Shown in pieces: positions 1 through 5,980 of a DNA stretch of 6,760 bases. The notes under the pieces are model-generated. The model saw only the letters and a program-made list of their open reading frames with translations, did no database searches and was not told where the DNA came from. A program made the translations under genes and the position numbers. This DNA is from Hydrogenophaga sp. GTDB lineage: Bacteria; Pseudomonadota; Gammaproteobacteria; Burkholderiales; Burkholderiaceae_C. Location: contig JAGXRS010000023.1 of the NCBI GenBank assembly GCA_018335615.1, forward strand, positions 1 through 6,760, in the 5' to 3' direction. Each line of letters opens with the position of its first letter. Within the stretch, counting starts at the first letter, position 1.

Positions 1-876
1 GTGGTCGCCTTGTTCATTGGCCTGGTGCGCCGCAGCCAGCAGGCCGATCGCCTGCACGCGCGAACCGTGGCCGCCGCGGGTGTGCTCGGCGTGCTGAGTC
101 TGGGCGGCATGCTGGGCGCCGTGGCGTTGGGCGCACATGACGTGGCCACCGCCGCGGTGCAGACCGGGCTGTGGGGCTTTGTGGTCGTCACCTACCTGGT
201 GGTGGCGCACCGCATGATTCCGTTTTTCACCTCCAGTGCCGTGCCCATGCACGACGCCTGGCGCCCGTTCTGGGTGCTGTGGGTGCTGCTGGGTGCCGTC
301 GCGCTGGAAGTGGCCGCGGTGTGGATGCCGATGCTCATGGAATGGGGCGGCGGTGGCAGTGCCGGCCGCGGCGCGCGCGCCTGGATGCTGGGCCTGGGCC
401 TGATGGAACTGGCCGCGGGCAGCGTCATTTTGTGGCTGGCCTTTGTGTGGGGGCTGGTGCAGAGCCTGAGCATCCGCCTGCTGGCCATGCTGCACCTGGG
501 TTTCCTGTGGCTGGGCGTGTCCTTCGTGCTGGCCGGTGTGTCGCAGCTGATGGGCATGCGCCTGGGCACGCCGGTGCTGGGCCTGGGCGCCCTGCACGCG
601 CTCACCATGGGCTGCCTGGGCTCGTTGATGCTGGCCATGGTCACCCGTGTGTCGTGCGGTCACAGCGGTCGCGCGCTGGTGGCGGACAACTTGGTCTGGT
701 TCCTGTTCTGGCTGCTGCAATTGGCGGTGGTGGTGCGCATCGGCGCCTCGGCGCAAGGCGCGCCGGGCTGGCTGCTGATGGCCTCGGCCCTGTTGTGGGC
801 CGGTGTCATGGCGGTCTGGGGCCTGCGCCTGCTGGGCTGGTACGGCCGGCTGCGCGCCGATGGCCGACCGGGTTGA
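1..876 (+). CDS. nnrS: NnrS family haem/copper membrane protein, C-terminal part (cut by left edge)
   Basis: Polytopic inner-membrane protein of the NnrS family, whose members bind haem and copper and are linked to nitric oxide stress and denitrification. About eight hydrophobic segments are visible (roughly residues 26-46, 55-76, 89-110, 128-153, 160-182, 192-216, 229-248 and 257-277). Family marks are HRMIPFFT at 70-77, LLAMLHLGFLWLG at 160-172, and the stretch from about 198 to 224 that ends in GHSGR. H70, H166, H199 and H221 are plausible metal or haem ligands (inference). Only 291 residues are present, while the family is usually near 400, so the N-terminus lies outside the window. The GTG at base 1 is probably an internal valine, not a start. 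The nitroreductase gene follows 24 bases downstream on the same strand, suggesting one transcript. Family assignment is firm; the exact role in this host is inferred. Confidence 0.88.
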   Translation: MVALFIGLVRRSQQADRLHARTVAAAGVLGVLSLGGMLGAVALGAHDVATAAVQTGLWGFVVVTYLVVAHRMIPFFTSSAVPMHDAWRPFWVLWVLLGAVALEVAAVWMPMLMEWGGGGSAGRGARAWMLGLGLMELAAGSVILWLAFVWGLVQSLSIRLLAMLHLGFLWLGVSFVLAGVSQLMGMRLGTPVLGLGALHALTMGCLGSLMLAMVTRVSCGHSGRALVADNLVWFLFWLLQLAVVVRIGASAQGAPGWLLMASALLWAGVMAVWGLRLLGWYGRLRADGRPG

Positions 877-900
877 ACTCCTTTAAAGTGTCCTGTCCCC

Positions 901-1557
901 ATGCTGATGCCCACGCGCCCCGAATCTGTGTCCGACGCCGCCACCCCCGACGCCACGCTCCCCGACTGGTCCGCGATGGCGGGCGAACTCATCCAGGCGC
1001 GCCAGACCGTGCTGCCCAAGCGCCTGGGCGCGCCCGCGCCCGACCCCGCGCAGCAACACGCCATCCTGAGCGCTGCTGGCGCGGCGCCCGACCATGGGCA
1101 GCTGCTGCCCTGGCGCTTCATCGCCGTGCCGCACCCGCAGCGCGACGCGCTGGCCGATGTGTTCGCCCAGTCGCTGCGGGAGCGCGACGCCAGCGCCACC
1201 CCCGAACAGCTGGAGCAGGCGCGCGAGAAGGCGCACCGCTCGCCCTGGCTGCTGCTGGCCGTGGTGGACGCCGAGCGCGGCGACCCCGAGGTGGACCTGC
1301 TGGAGCGCACGCTCTCCGCCGGCTGCGCGGTGCAGAACCTGCTGCTCATGGCCACGGCCCTGGGCTTTGGCTCGGCCCTCACCAGCGGCAAGGCGCTCAA
1401 GTCCGAGCCACTGCGCCAGCTGTTCAAGCTGGGTCCCGGCGAGCAGGCGCTGTGTTTCGTGAGCATCGGCACCGTGCAATCGCGTCGCAAGCCGCGCGCC
1501 CGGCCGGCCGTGGCCGACTACGTCAGCACGCTCGGCACCACCCCGCCCGACGCGTGA
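901..1557 (+). CDS. Nitroreductase family protein, YdjA-like
   Basis: Predicted cytoplasmic FMN-dependent NAD(P)H oxidoreductase of the nitroreductase fold, closest in motifs to the YdjA subgroup. The hallmark APDHGQLLPWRF is at residues 62-73, and the second conserved block (SAGCAVQNLLLMATALGFGS) covers 139-158, with SIGT at 188-191. The ARQTVLPKRL segment at 33-42 occupies the place of the FMN-phosphate-binding arginine cluster (RRS) of other members. The 218 residues compare with about 183 for E. coli YdjA; the extra length is mostly a low-complexity N-terminus. I chose ATG 901, but ATG 907 (two codons later) is equally possible, since no clear Shine-Dalgarno sequence precedes either. The physiological substrate is unknown for this subgroup. 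Position between nnrS and the 134-aa gene suggests co-transcription and a possible role in nitrosative or redox stress (inference). Confidence 0.87.
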   Translation: MLMPTRPESVSDAATPDATLPDWSAMAGELIQARQTVLPKRLGAPAPDPAQQHAILSAAGAAPDHGQLLPWRFIAVPHPQRDALADVFAQSLRERDASATPEQLEQAREKAHRSPWLLLAVVDAERGDPEVDLLERTLSAGCAVQNLLLMATALGFGSALTSGKALKSEPLRQLFKLGPGEQALCFVSIGTVQSRRKPRARPAVADYVSTLGTTPPDA

Positions 1558-1594
1558 CCTTTTCCTCTACTGGATATTTCTGGACATTCGCGAC

Positions 1595-1999
1595 ATGGAC
1601 ATTTCCACTTTTGACGACCTGCTGAACGCCGCCCGCGCGCAGCCGCAACCCCAGCGCCTGCTGTTCGTGTTCGCCGCGGTCGAGCTGCCCGACGACGCCG
1701 GCCCGGCCGAGCGCGAGGCCTTCGAGCAAGGCCATGGCGGCGCGCTGGTGCCGCAGATGTGCGTGGACAAGTCGCCCGAGGAGCTGGCGTCGTTTGCCCA
1801 GCTCCAGCAGGAAGCCGCCCAGATGGGGCCGGCCTGGGGCATGGTGTTCGCAGCGGCCATGGGCGGCAAGCCCGGCAAGCCGCCCACCAGCCAGGACGCC
1901 GAGAAGCCCTTGCAGGACATGGTGGAGGCGATCAAGCAGGGCCGCATCCAGAACTTCATCCCCTTCGATCCGCAGGGCCGTGCGGTCCAGCTCAACTGA
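1595..1999 (+). CDS. Conserved protein of unknown function (often labelled 'ribonucleotide reductase subunit alpha')
   Basis: Soluble 134-residue acidic protein with no signal peptide or membrane segment. I recognise it as a small protein conserved in Burkholderiales that is commonly annotated 'ribonucleotide reductase subunit alpha'. That name is not supported here: real class I alpha subunits are several times longer and carry catalytic cysteines and ATP-cone motifs, whereas this protein has a single cysteine (in QMCVDKSPEEL, about residue 55). Visible conserved-looking blocks are LLFVFAAVELPDDA near 22-35, GGALVPQMCVDK near 48-59, and the C-terminal MVEAIKQGRIQNFIPFD. A LLFVFA strand followed by a mid-protein cysteine loosely recalls thioredoxin-like folds, but no CxxC is present. 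The ATG at 1595 lacks a good Shine-Dalgarno sequence. The gene lies 37 bases after the nitroreductase and 16 bases before the HHE hemerythrin gene, probably in one operon. Function unknown. Confidence 0.8.
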   Translation: MDISTFDDLLNAARAQPQPQRLLFVFAAVELPDDAGPAEREAFEQGHGGALVPQMCVDKSPEELASFAQLQQEAAQMGPAWGMVFAAAMGGKPGKPPTSQDAEKPLQDMVEAIKQGRIQNFIPFDPQGRAVQLN

Positions 2000-2015
2000 G
2001 TGCCTGAGCCGCACC

Positions 2016-2591
2016 ATGGCCACCTCCGTCCCGCTGACGCAGATCACGCTGCCCGGCCACCGCGCGCCGGGGGCCGGCTTCGAGGCACCGTTCGAGATGC
2101 TCGATGCCTGCCACGAGCGGGTGGAGCGCATGCTGCGTTTGCTCGACCGTCTGCAGCAGCACCTGGTGCACACCGGCTGGGACGCCAACGCCGCGCAGGC
2201 GGCCACCGACGTGATGCGCTACTTCGACCAGGCCGCCCCGCTGCACCATGAGGACGAGGAGCGCCATGTGTTCCCGCCGCTGCTGGCCAGCGGCGACCCG
2301 GTGCTGTGCACGATCGTGCGTCGCCTGCAGCAGGACCACCTCGACATGGCGCAGGGCTGGGCCCGCGCCCGCACCGTGCTGGCCACCCTGACGCAGCCGC
2401 CCGCACCGGGCTGGCGCGGTCTCACGCCCGACGAGTCCGCGGCGCTCAACGGCTTTGCTGCCCTGTACCAGCAGCACCTGAAAGACGAGGACGGCGTGGT
2501 CTACCCGGCGGCGCGGGCCCAGCTCTCGACAGAAGCGCTGCAGGCCATGAGCGCCGACATGATGCGTCGCCGCGGGCTGGAGCCGGGCTGA
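2016..2591 (+). CDS. Hemerythrin HHE domain protein
   Basis: 191-residue predicted cytoplasmic four-helix bundle of the HHE (hemerythrin-like) superfamily, expected to hold a di-iron centre. Candidate ligands in order are H33 (ACHERVERM), H77/H78 and E81/E82 (HHEDEERHVFPPL, 77-89), H84, H108 (QQDHLDMAQ) and H154 with D157/E158 (QQHLKDEDGVVYP). This layout resembles RIC/YtfE-like and other HHE proteins that respond to NO or oxidative damage of iron centres, but the cysteine-bearing N-terminal ScdA/YtfE domain is absent, so it should not be called ytfE. Start at ATG 2016 is the only good in-frame choice after the previous stop at 1999; the ribosome site is weak. It ends the + strand run that begins with nnrS, and its stop faces the end of the bacteriohemerythrin gene 49 bases away. 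A role in NO, oxygen or iron handling is inferred. Confidence 0.85.
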   Translation: MATSVPLTQITLPGHRAPGAGFEAPFEMLDACHERVERMLRLLDRLQQHLVHTGWDANAAQAATDVMRYFDQAAPLHHEDEERHVFPPLLASGDPVLCTIVRRLQQDHLDMAQGWARARTVLATLTQPPAPGWRGLTPDESAALNGFAALYQQHLKDEDGVVYPAARAQLSTEALQAMSADMMRRRGLEPG

Positions 2592-2619
2592 TGGCAGGTC
2601 GCACGCCTGCGAGGGCGTG

Positions 2620-2640
2620 GGGCGCGCTTCGCTGGCGCCC
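2620..2640. terminator. Weak hairpin between convergent hemerythrin genes
   Basis: GGGCGC (2620-2625) pairs with GCGCCC (2635-2640) across a 9-base loop. A second short stem, GCAGG/CCTGC, lies at 2594-2610. No T-tract follows on either strand, so this is at best a weak or Rho-assisted bidirectional end for the two genes that converge here. Confidence 0.25.
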
Positions 2641-3135
2641 TCAGCCTTGGCGCCGGGCGCGGCCGTGTTTGTGTGCCCAGGCGCGTGGCCGCTTGCGGCC
2701 CAGTACCCGGGCCGGGCGGCGGGCAGACGCTGCGGCGCTGGCGGCCAGGAGGAAGGGCGCATAGGCCTTGTCGGCCACCATGATGTGGTTGATGAGCCAG
2801 TTCTTCAGCAGCTCCAGCGTGGCCGTGCCGATGTCCTGGCCGGCCTCGTGGTCCTGGATCAGGCCCATCACCTGGGCGGTGAAGCGGTCGTGCAGGGCGC
2901 GGTGCGCGTCGGCCTGCGGGTAGCGCAGCTGCTGGAACAGCGATTCCTCGCCCACGAAGTGGTTCACCGTGTAATCCATCAGGCCATGCAGGGTGTCGGC
3001 CACCACCGCGTGGTCGGGCGCGGGCTGGCTCAGTTCGTCGTGCAGCCGGTTGGTGGCGTCCACCAGCCAGCGGTGCTCGGTGTCGATGTGGGGCAGGCCG
3101 ACCGACAGTTGGTCGGTCCAGAGCATGAAGGTCAT
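2641..3135 (-). CDS. Bacteriohemerythrin with arginine-rich C-terminal tail
   Basis: Oxygen-binding di-iron protein of the bacteriohemerythrin family, predicted cytoplasmic. All seven expected ligands are visible: H21 (IDTEHRWL), H59 and E63 (HFVGEE), H78 and H82 (HRALH), H117 and D122 (HIMVAD). The N-terminal W-T-D...VG signature is also present (W6, V12-G13). Members store or deliver O2 and are sometimes linked to chemotaxis or low-oxygen metabolism. ATG 3135 was chosen because AAAGGA lies 8 bases upstream and the protein then begins right at the family's usual N-terminus; the reading frame is open to 3225 but those 30 residues look non-family. The normal fold ends near residue 130, typical of single-domain members; residues 133-164 add a tail with 9 Arg and 2 Lys and no acidic residue. 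The gene is transcribed alone, divergent from the binding-protein gene. Confidence 0.92.
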   Translation of the reverse strand: MTFMLWTDQLSVGLPHIDTEHRWLVDATNRLHDELSQPAPDHAVVADTLHGLMDYTVNHFVGEESLFQQLRYPQADAHRALHDRFTAQVMGLIQDHEAGQDIGTATLELLKNWLINHIMVADKAYAPFLLAASAAASARRPARVLGRKRPRAWAHKHGRARRQG

Positions 3136-3143
3136 GGGTTGAT

Positions 3144-3149
3144 TCCTTT
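3144..3149 (-). promoter_or_regulatory. Ribosome binding site of bacteriohemerythrin
   Basis: AAAGGA read on the minus strand, 8 bases before ATG 3135. It is the clearest Shine-Dalgarno sequence in the left half of the window and decides the start against the longer open frame reaching 3225. Confidence 0.75.
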
Positions 3150-3281
3150 GTTCAAACAAGGGCTGGCGGATGTTCTTCGCTCCTGGGCACACGTTCGCAT
3201 CCGCGTGGCCCGGATGCCGTTGCATATCGCCGCCGCGTAGGACGATAACGGTACTTGGCGCTTCATCTCTGTGTTCATTTG

Positions 3282-3295
3282 GTCATTTTGATGAC
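3282..3295. promoter_or_regulatory. Inverted repeat GTCAT-N4-ATGAC, possible operator
   Basis: GTCAT TTTG ATGAC is a perfect 5+4+5 dyad, the same geometry as FNR/CRP-family sites (TTGAT-N4-ATCAA) though the arms differ. It also contains an overlapping TTGAT at 3288-3292. It sits about 150 bases upstream of the bacteriohemerythrin start. The regulator is unknown. Confidence 0.3.
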
Positions 3296-3346
3296 TCGGG
3301 TATGCACTGAAAGTGTTAACCCTTAAATTGTCGTTCTGAAGACAGA

Positions 3347-3360
3347 GTGTCGTCAATCAA
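3347..3360 (-). promoter_or_regulatory. Possible FNR/Dnr-type half-conserved box
   Basis: Read on the minus strand this is TTGAT TGAC GACAC. The first arm matches the FNR/Anr/Dnr consensus TTGAT-N4-ATCAA exactly; the second arm matches at only two or three positions. An FNR- or NO-responsive Dnr-type regulator would suit a hemerythrin gene, but the match is imperfect and could be chance. Confidence 0.25.
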
Positions 3361-3397
3361 AGCGATAAGGTGGGTGCCCTGGCCGACTTGATCAGCT

Positions 3398-3413
3398 TTC
3401 TCGTTGACGAGAA
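3398..3413. promoter_or_regulatory. 16-base dyad TTCTCGT-TG-ACGAGAA, candidate operator
   Basis: A perfect 7-base inverted repeat around a 2-base centre, in non-coding DNA about 80 bases before the binding-protein start. The size and symmetry suit a dimeric repressor or activator site (LacI-, GntR- or MarR-like geometry). No regulator gene is in the window, so the binding protein cannot be named. Confidence 0.4.
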
Positions 3414-3493
3414 CGGGCACGGTTCCGGGCCTCCCATCCAACCCCAACCCCATTGCTCCCATGCTGCCTGTCCAACCCCCCCGCGCCCCGTTC

Positions 3494-4630
3494 ATGATTC
3501 GTCGCCGCACCTGGCTGCAGGCCGCGGCATGTGGCGCGGCGTCTGCCGTCGGGTTGCCCGCGTGGGCGCAGGACGCCGGCCCGGTGGTGCGCCTGGGGCA
3601 GTCGATCGCCCTCACGGGGCCGCTGGGCGACCTGGGACAGGCCATGCACCAGGGCGCGCGGGCGTGTTTCGAGGCCGTCAATGCTCAGGGCGGCGTACAG
3701 GGCCGCAAGATCCAGCTCGTGACGCAGGACGATGGCTACGATGTCCAGCGCGCCGTGGCCAACGTGGACGGATTCCTGGCCAACAACGAGATTTTCGGCC
3801 TCTTCAACTGCATGGGCACACCCATGGTGGAGGCCATGCTGCCCAAGGTCACCGCCAGCGGCATCCCGTTCATTGCACCGTTCACCGGCGCCTTGCTGGC
3901 CCGCACCAAGGCGCGCAACGTGTTCAACGTGCGCGCCAGCTACCCCGACGAGGCCGAGCAACTGGTTCAGCACCTGGCCACCCTGGGCATCCAGCGCATC
4001 GGCATCGCCTACCAGAACAACGCCTTTGGCAAGGAGGTGTTCGAAGGCGCCCGCCTGGCCATGGAGCGCCACAAACTGGACGATGCCGGCGTGGTCACGG
4101 TGGAGAGTTCCGGCGCGGACGCGGCGGCCGCCGTGACCAAGCTGCTGGCCGCCAACCCCAAGGCCGTGATCGTGGGCCTGGCCGGCAAGCCCACCATCGA
4201 CTTCGTGAAAGCCATGCGCCAGCAGCGCCGCAGCATGCCCCTGTACGCCCTGTCGATCATGGGATCGGCCGCCACCCTGCAGGCGCTGGGGGACGATGCG
4301 GTGGGCATTGCCGTGTCGCAGGTGGTGCCGCTGCCCACCGCCACCGGGGTGCCGGTGGTGCGGGACTTCCTGCAGGCCTGGAAGCAGGCCGACGTGAAGC
4401 TGGAGCCCTCGCACCTGGCACTGGAGGGCTACATCAACGCCCGTGTGCTGGTGGAAGGCGTGCGCCGCGCAGGGCCTCAGCTCACGCGGGCCAGCTTGCT
4501 GGAGGCCTTGTGGTCGCTCAGGCGCCTGGACCTGGGCGGCTTCGAGATCAACGCCACCGAACCGGGGCGCAACGCCTCGCGGTTCATCGAACTCACCATG
4601 GTGGGCCGGGGCGGGCGCTTCATCCGGTGA
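3494..4630 (+). CDS. Periplasmic substrate-binding protein, branched-chain amino acid ABC type (LivJ-like)
   Basis: 378-residue periplasmic binding protein of the type I fold (Peripla_BP_6, the Leu/Ile/Val-binding family), which captures small solutes for an ABC importer. Residues 1-25 form a signal peptide: RRRTWLQ at 3-9 resembles a twin-arginine motif, followed by a hydrophobic core and an AWA|Q cleavage site near 25/26. Family marks are the first strand with IALTGPLGDLG (38-48), QDDGYD (78-83), MGTP (107-110) and PFTGALLA (129-136). ATG 3494 places the signal peptide at the N-terminus; ATG 3461 or TTG 3404 would add proline-rich residues in front of it and are less likely. No Shine-Dalgarno sequence is evident. 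No permease or ATPase genes accompany it here, so it is an orphan in this window. The ligand is unknown and need not be an amino acid; amides, aromatic acids and urea are bound by relatives. Confidence 0.87.
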   Translation: MIRRRTWLQAAACGAASAVGLPAWAQDAGPVVRLGQSIALTGPLGDLGQAMHQGARACFEAVNAQGGVQGRKIQLVTQDDGYDVQRAVANVDGFLANNEIFGLFNCMGTPMVEAMLPKVTASGIPFIAPFTGALLARTKARNVFNVRASYPDEAEQLVQHLATLGIQRIGIAYQNNAFGKEVFEGARLAMERHKLDDAGVVTVESSGADAAAAVTKLLAANPKAVIVGLAGKPTIDFVKAMRQQRRSMPLYALSIMGSAATLQALGDDAVGIAVSQVVPLPTATGVPVVRDFLQAWKQADVKLEPSHLALEGYINARVLVEGVRRAGPQLTRASLLEALWSLRRLDLGGFEINATEPGRNASRFIELTMVGRGGRFIR

Positions 4631-4702
4631 GGCGCTGCGCCGACCGCGGCGAACAGCCCCTGGCGGGGGCCGGACCAGGACCAGACCGACCCGCCAGCGG
4701 GC
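4631..4702. other. Convergent gap with GC hairpins, no clear terminator
   Basis: This 72-base gap separates the stops of the binding-protein gene (+) and dctM (-). It holds GCCCC/GGGGC (4656-4660 with 4666-4670), a CCCGC-CA-GCGGG palindrome at 4690-4701 directly beside the dctM stop, and a short GGACCA tandem (4671-4682). None is followed by a T-run, so a classical Rho-independent terminator cannot be claimed. Confidence 0.35.
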
Positions 4703-5980
4703 TCAGCGCCCGGCGGTGACCGCCGGCAGCCAGGTGGACAGCGCGGGCACGGCCGCGATCAGCACCAGCATGAGCAGCACCGCCAACAGGAATGGAACCG
4801 TCGCCTTGAACAGCGGACCCATGCGGATGTCGGCCTGCACCATGGCCACGTAGAGGCCGGGGCCGACCGGGGGCGTGACCAGACCGATCACGGTGGCCAC
4901 GGTGCACACCACGCCGAAGTGGATCGGGTCGATGCCCAGGCTGTTCACCACCGGCATCAGCAGCGGCACCACCACGATCAGCACGCTGATGCTCTCCAGG
5001 AACATGCCCAGCACCATCAGCATGAGCATGACCAGCAGCAGGAACACGAAGGGCGAATCGGTGAGGCCCTGCATGTAGGTCACCACCAGGTCGGGCACGC
5101 CCTGGAAGGCCAGCACCCAGCTCAGCACCGAGGCGGCGGCGATCAGGCCGGTGATGGTGGCGGTGTTGGTGGCCACGCCCTGCAGGATGGGGCCGAGGTC
5201 GCGCAGCCGGATCTCGCGGTAGGCAAAGCCCAGCACCAGCGCGATGATGGCCGCCACGGCGCCCGATTCGGTGGGCGTCATGACGCCCAGCATGATGCCG
5301 GCGATCACCACCACCGGAATCACCGCCGGCACCAGGCCTTCCAGCAGCACCTTCACCGAGGCCGAGCGCCCGCTGGTCTGGCCCGCTGGCAGGCCGGGGC
5401 CGAAAACACCGTGCAGAAAAATCACCAGCGCCAGTGCCGCCACGATCAGCAGGCCGGGCACGATGCCGGCGATGAACAGCGGTGCGATGGGCTGCACGGC
5501 CACCACGCCATAGATGATCATCAGCATCGAGGGCGGGATGATCGGGCCCAGCAGGCCCGAGGTGACCGTGACCGCACCCGAGAACGCGCGGTTGTAGCCC
5601 ATGCGCTCCATCGCCGGGATCATGACCTTGCTCATCACGCCGATCTGCGCCACGGCCGAGCCCAGGATGGAGGCAGCCATGGCGTTGGTGAACAGGTTGG
5701 CGTAGGCCAGGCCGCCGCGCAGGCTGCCCACCAGCACCTCGGCCACCGCGATTAGCCGCTGCGTGAGGCCGGCCTTGTTCATGATTTCGCCGACCAGCAG
5801 GAACAGCGGAATCGCCAGCAGGCTGTTGATCTCCAGCGCGCCGTAGAACTGGATCGGCACCGAGTCGTACAGCACGGCCAGGTCGTTGCTGGCCATGAAG
5901 GCCAGCGCGCCGGCGAGGATGGCGCCCATGATGGGCAGGCCCGCGAACAGCAGGCCGAAGAAGACGAGCAGGGCAATCAT
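4703..5980 (-). CDS. dctM: TRAP transporter large permease subunit DctM
   Basis: 425-residue inner-membrane protein, the main translocation subunit of a tripartite ATP-independent periplasmic (TRAP) transporter; the family normally uses a sodium or proton gradient to import organic acids. The length is typical. The sequence is almost wholly hydrophobic with about 12 membrane segments. Characteristic motifs are GLLGPIIPPSMLM (142-154), MTPTESGA (234-241) and GLVTPPVGPGLYVA (366-379), the two TPxE/TPPVG loops being family hallmarks. ATG 5980 was chosen because AGGGAG lies 7 bases upstream and the protein begins with the usual hydrophobic MIALLVFFGLLFAGLPI; the frame is open to 6142 but that part overlaps dctQ. 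Its first four bases (ATGA) overlap the dctQ stop, a sign of translational coupling. The substrate cannot be inferred from this subunit. Confidence 0.95.
   Translation of the reverse strand: MIALLVFFGLLFAGLPIMGAILAGALAFMASNDLAVLYDSVPIQFYGALEINSLLAIPLFLLVGEIMNKAGLTQRLIAVAEVLVGSLRGGLAYANLFTNAMAASILGSAVAQIGVMSKVMIPAMERMGYNRAFSGAVTVTSGLLGPIIPPSMLMIIYGVVAVQPIAPLFIAGIVPGLLIVAALALVIFLHGVFGPGLPAGQTSGRSASVKVLLEGLVPAVIPVVVIAGIMLGVMTPTESGAVAAIIALVLGFAYREIRLRDLGPILQGVATNTATITGLIAAASVLSWVLAFQGVPDLVVTYMQGLTDSPFVFLLLVMLMLMVLGMFLESISVLIVVVPLLMPVVNSLGIDPIHFGVVCTVATVIGLVTPPVGPGLYVAMVQADIRMGPLFKATVPFLLAVLLMLVLIAAVPALSTWLPAVTAGR

Larger units (their letters stand above)
3136..3493. promoter_or_regulatory. Divergent intergenic control region
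   Basis: 358 bases without a convincing gene, lying between the 5' ends of the bacteriohemerythrin (-) and the periplasmic binding protein (+), so both promoters should be here. The part from about 3240 to 3365 is clearly richer in A+T than the flanking genes. It contains a GTCAT/ATGAC dyad, an FNR-like half-dyad and a TTAACCCTTAA motif (3317-3327). A 16-base dyad follows at 3398-3413, and 3431-3493 is a C-rich, G-poor leader. I cannot assign exact -35/-10 boxes with confidence. Short frames in the region (for example minus 3132-3356) lack family resemblance. Confidence 0.6.

Noticed and set aside
881..888. CTTTAAAG palindrome in the 24-base gap before the nitroreductase
   Set aside because: Eight-base palindromes are common by chance and nothing around it resembles a promoter or a known operator.
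171..1625. Long + frame of 484 codons spanning nnrS and the nitroreductase
   Set aside because: Out of frame with both recognised genes, made of Arg/Ala/Gly-rich low-complexity sequence typical of GC-rich shadow frames, and resembles no family.
1595..1999. Naming this gene as ribonucleotide reductase alpha
   Set aside because: At 134 residues with one cysteine it cannot be a catalytic subunit; the name appears to be carried over between annotations.
3132..3356. Possible 74-aa minus-strand gene in the control region
   Set aside because: No family resemblance, overlaps the bacteriohemerythrin leader and ribosome binding site, and its length is expected by chance.
3404..3493. TTG start at 3404 giving a 30-residue longer binding protein
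   Set aside because: It would bury the signal peptide behind a proline-rich stretch and lies inside the 16-base dyad; ATG 3494 gives a normal exported protein.
3370..4719. + strand frame of 449 codons overlapping the binding protein
   Set aside because: Alternate frame of a gene with a clear signal peptide and family motifs; the composition is that of a shadow.
4919..5755. + strand frame of 278 codons opposite dctM
   Set aside because: Very His/Gln/Gly-rich antisense shadow of a clearly recognised membrane protein.
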